Shown in pieces: positions 5,376 to 7,272 of a stretch of 7,272 nt of DNA. The translations under genes were made by a program, and so were the position numbers. Origin of the DNA: an uncultured Christensenella sp. Lineage in GTDB: Bacteria > Bacillota > Clostridia > Christensenellales > Pumilibacteraceae. The notes under the pieces were generated by a model that saw only the letters and a program-made list of their open reading frames with translations, had not been told where the DNA came from and ran no database searches. The stretch spans positions 1 through 7,272 of the forward strand of contig CAJTND010000030.1 of NCBI GenBank assembly GCA_910577995.1, read 5' to 3'. The first letter of the stretch is position 1. Every line of letters starts with the position of its first letter.

Positions 5376-7105
5376 CAACGCTCCCCTCCCGTTTGCGAAA
5401 CGTATATTTCCTTATACACTTCGTTGTTCATAAGCTGATCGTGCGTGCCGACGGCGAGCAGTCTGCCGCCGTCGAAAAGCAATATCCTGTCGCAGTTGTA
5501 CGCCGTGGATATGCGCTGTGTCGCTATGACGCAGGTCTTGCCGGCGAACCGCTCGTTCATGTTCCTGCGCACGCGCTTTTCGGTAAGGTAATCGAGCGCG
5601 GAAAAGCTGTCGTCAAAGAGATATATCTCCGCATTTTTCAGGAACGCGCGGGCGAGCGCGACGCGCTGTTTCTGTCCGCCCGAAAGGTTGTTGCCGTTCT
5701 GCGTTATGCGGTAGTCCAGCCCGTTTGTCCGCGCGAACTCACCGAATTCCGCGCAGTCGAGCGCGTCGAGCACCTCCTCGTCGGTATGCGTGCCGAGCGG
5801 ATCGACGTTCTCGCGAAGCGTCGCGGTAAAGAAATCGCTTTTCTGAAAGACCGTCGCCACACTGCCGCTTATCTCGTCGACTGTCAGCGCGGACTCGGGC
5901 TTGCCGCCGATTATGAGCGTTCCGCTCGTAGGGCGCGCAATGCCCGTCAAAAGCATCATAAGCGTGCTCTTGCCGCTGCCCGTTCCGCCGATAAGCGCGA
6001 CGCGCTCGCCGGGATTGACGGTGAACGTCACCGGCAGGAGCGAGTCCGCCGAGCCGTCGGGATAGCGGTAAGTAACGTCGAACGCGCATATCGAGCCGTC
6101 GAGCGCGGCGCGGCCTCTGCTCCTGTCTATGCGCGGACTGTTGAGCACTTCGTTGATACGCGACACGCTCACCCGCACCCGCGGGAACTGCATGATGGCG
6201 AAAGCCGCGGTAAACATCGCCGAGCCTATCATGCCTATGTACAGTAATATATGTTCGAGCTCGCCAGCCGTCACCGCCGCGCCGGCGGATATGCGGTTGC
6301 CGCCGAGGAAGAGTATCAGCACGGTAACGACGTTCAATAACAGCGTCGCTATCGGCGCGGTGAGCGACACGGTGACGTTGGTCTTGACGAAGTTATCAGC
6401 CATGATGTTCGTCGCCTTAGCCATGCGCTCGTGCTCGAACGGCTCGCGCCCGAACGCGCGTATGACGCGTATGCCGCTCAGCCGCTCGTGGACTATTGCA
6501 TTCTGTTTATCGAGGTAGGCGTTGGACCTTTTGGCGAGCGGCGTGACGATGCGCGTCACCACCGCTATCATCACTATGATAAGCGGAACGCACAGCACGA
6601 CGACCGACGCTATTATCCCGTCGATGCGGAACGCCATCACGCACCCGACGACTGTATACACGGGCACTATCATGACTGTGCGAAGCGCCATCGAGAGAAA
6701 ATCCATCAGCCCCATTATGTCGTATGTAGAACGGTCGAGCATAGCCGTTACGCCTATCCTGTTGATGTCCGCGACCGACATATTGCACGCCTGTTCGTAC
6801 ACCGCGGCGCGAAGATCCGCCGTTACCGCGGTGGATACCGACGCCGACACTCTTACCGAGATAAGCGACAGCATGAGCGAAGCTACGGCAAGCGCGCCCA
6901 TTATAAGGCACGTGACGAGCACGTCGCCCATACCGTCCGACGCCGACTTTACCGCGTTCAGCTGTTCGACTGCGAGCCCCATCAAATACGGCTGTATCAG
7001 GTTGCACGCACACGAACACAAAAACAGCGCGGTAAAGAAAATTATCCTGCGTCGGTACGGCTTGACGACCGCCGCGTAACGCTTGAACTTGCCCGAGCCT
7101 TTCAT
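5375..7105 (-). CDS. ABC exporter half-transporter, degenerate-site subunit (LmrC/BmrC/TM287-like)
   Basis: This 576-residue protein has six transmembrane helices (about 20-46, 62-88, 137-160, 163-187, 245-268, 285-306) and a C-terminal ATPase domain from about 338. Motifs are Walker A GGTGSGKST (373-381), Q-loop Gln421, and canonical signature LSGGQ (474-478). In Walker B, IYLFDD, the catalytic Glu is replaced by Asp499. The switch His is replaced by Gln530 (ATQRIST). These two substitutions are the known hallmark of the degenerate ATP site in heterodimeric type IV exporters, so this is a functional partner and not a decaying gene. It leads the operon and overlaps the next gene by one base (TGATG). 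A TTG at 7117 is in frame but falls inside the -10 box, so the ATG at 7105 is preferred. No Shine-Dalgarno sequence is visible. Confidence 0.95.
   Translation of the reverse strand: MKGSGKFKRYAAVVKPYRRRIIFFTALFLCSCACNLIQPYLMGLAVEQLNAVKSASDGMGDVLVTCLIMGALAVASLMLSLISVRVSASVSTAVTADLRAAVYEQACNMSVADINRIGVTAMLDRSTYDIMGLMDFLSMALRTVMIVPVYTVVGCVMAFRIDGIIASVVVLCVPLIIVMIAVVTRIVTPLAKRSNAYLDKQNAIVHERLSGIRVIRAFGREPFEHERMAKATNIMADNFVKTNVTVSLTAPIATLLLNVVTVLILFLGGNRISAGAAVTAGELEHILLYIGMIGSAMFTAAFAIMQFPRVRVSVSRINEVLNSPRIDRSRGRAALDGSICAFDVTYRYPDGSADSLLPVTFTVNPGERVALIGGTGSGKSTLMMLLTGIARPTSGTLIIGGKPESALTVDEISGSVATVFQKSDFFTATLRENVDPLGTHTDEEVLDALDCAEFGEFARTNGLDYRITQNGNNLSGGQKQRVALARAFLKNAEIYLFDDSFSALDYLTEKRVRRNMNERFAGKTCVIATQRISTAYNCDRILLFDGGRLLAVGTHDQLMNNEVYKEIYVSQTGGER
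5381..5390 (-). promoter_or_regulatory. Strong Shine-Dalgarno sequence of the second ABC gene
   Basis: GGGAGGGGAG on the minus strand ends 5 bases before the ATG at 5375 and lies inside the 3' end of the upstream gene. It selects the ATG over the adjacent TTG. Confidence 0.85.
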
Positions 7106-7116
7106 CGTTAAAAACA

Positions 7117-7145
7117 ATTATATACCGCCGCCGGACGACAGTCAA
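7117..7145 (-). promoter_or_regulatory. Strong predicted promoter of the ABC exporter operon
   Basis: TTGACT (7145-7140) and a perfect TATAAT (7122-7117) are separated by 17 bases on the minus strand. The -10 ends 11 bases before the ATG at 7105. The nearest purine starts (7109 or 7108) would leave a 5' UTR of only 3-4 bases. It lies 20 bases inside the end of the hairpin repeat. Confidence 0.78.
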
Positions 7146-7165
7146 GCGAATAAGCGAAGTGATTG

Positions 7166-7272
7166 CACCCGTCACCCCGTCGCTTCCGTTAATGGCGGCG
7201 AAGTCGTTTCACCCGTCACGCCGTCGCTTCCCCCTCTCGGGGGAAGTGGCACGAAGTGCCGATAGGGGCTTT
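7166..7272. repeat. Hairpin-rich dispersed repeat, copy 2 (inverted, cut by window end)
   Basis: This is the inverted counterpart of 2430-2543. Bases 7222-7272 are the exact reverse complement of 2430-2480. The two hairpins are preserved: CTTCCCCC-TCTC-GGGGGAAG (7227-7246) and GGCAC-GAA-GTGCC (7248-7260). The inner part has two subrepeats of the form cacccgtcac.ccgtcgcttcc (near 7166 and 7211). A G/T-rich tail continues past the window end, so the outer boundary is unknown. No coding sequence lies between 7146 and 7272. Confidence 0.88.

Noticed and set aside
3279..5438. Long plus-strand open frames (318 and 386 codons) opposite the ABC genes
   Set aside because: They are shadows of the ABC genes, with low-complexity Arg/His/Asp composition and no start signals.

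Overview
The window is GC-rich with compact, single-orientation gene order. Every convincing gene lies on the minus strand, so it is read from right to left. The proteins are a heterodimeric multidrug-type ABC exporter of the LmrCD/BmrCD/TM287-288 kind, an MnmA with a Gram-positive-like catalytic layout, a Mn-type cation diffusion facilitator and small Clostridia-like proteins. Together they suggest a high-GC member of the Bacillota, Clostridia-like and probably gut-associated. This placement is inference, because no rRNA or marker gene is present.

Layout in transcription order (right to left). A partial copy of a hairpin-rich dispersed repeat (7166-7272) is followed by a strong promoter (7117-7145). 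The promoter drives three tightly packed genes: the degenerate-site ABC half-transporter (7105-5375), the consensus-site half-transporter (5375-3570, overlapping by one base) and a small beta-rich protein of unknown function (3561-3292). A second promoter (3257-3285) drives a small two-helix membrane protein (3250-2870), which ends at a textbook Rho-independent terminator (2831-2858). A third promoter leads a 78-residue conserved small protein (2793-2557). Next comes a second, inverted copy of the hairpin repeat (2430-2543), a 19-bp palindrome, and a promoter for a two-gene unit: a cation diffusion facilitator (2335-1247) and mnmA, the tRNA U34 2-thiouridylase (1239-166). The last bases of mnmA lie inside a 50-bp repeat that occurs again 90 bp downstream (58-107).

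The two ABC proteins should form one exporter with one catalytic and one degenerate ATP site; their motifs are complementary. The CDF and mnmA share a transcript but no obvious pathway.

The most interesting pattern concerns expression signals. All four genes that begin a transcription unit have a sigma-A-type -10 box 6 to 11 bases before the start codon and no usable Shine-Dalgarno sequence. This predicts leaderless or nearly leaderless mRNAs. All three operon-internal genes have a clear Shine-Dalgarno sequence exactly 5 bases before their ATG. I see no CRISPR array, tRNA, rRNA or complete mobile element, and no clear evidence of a wholly new multi-gene system.
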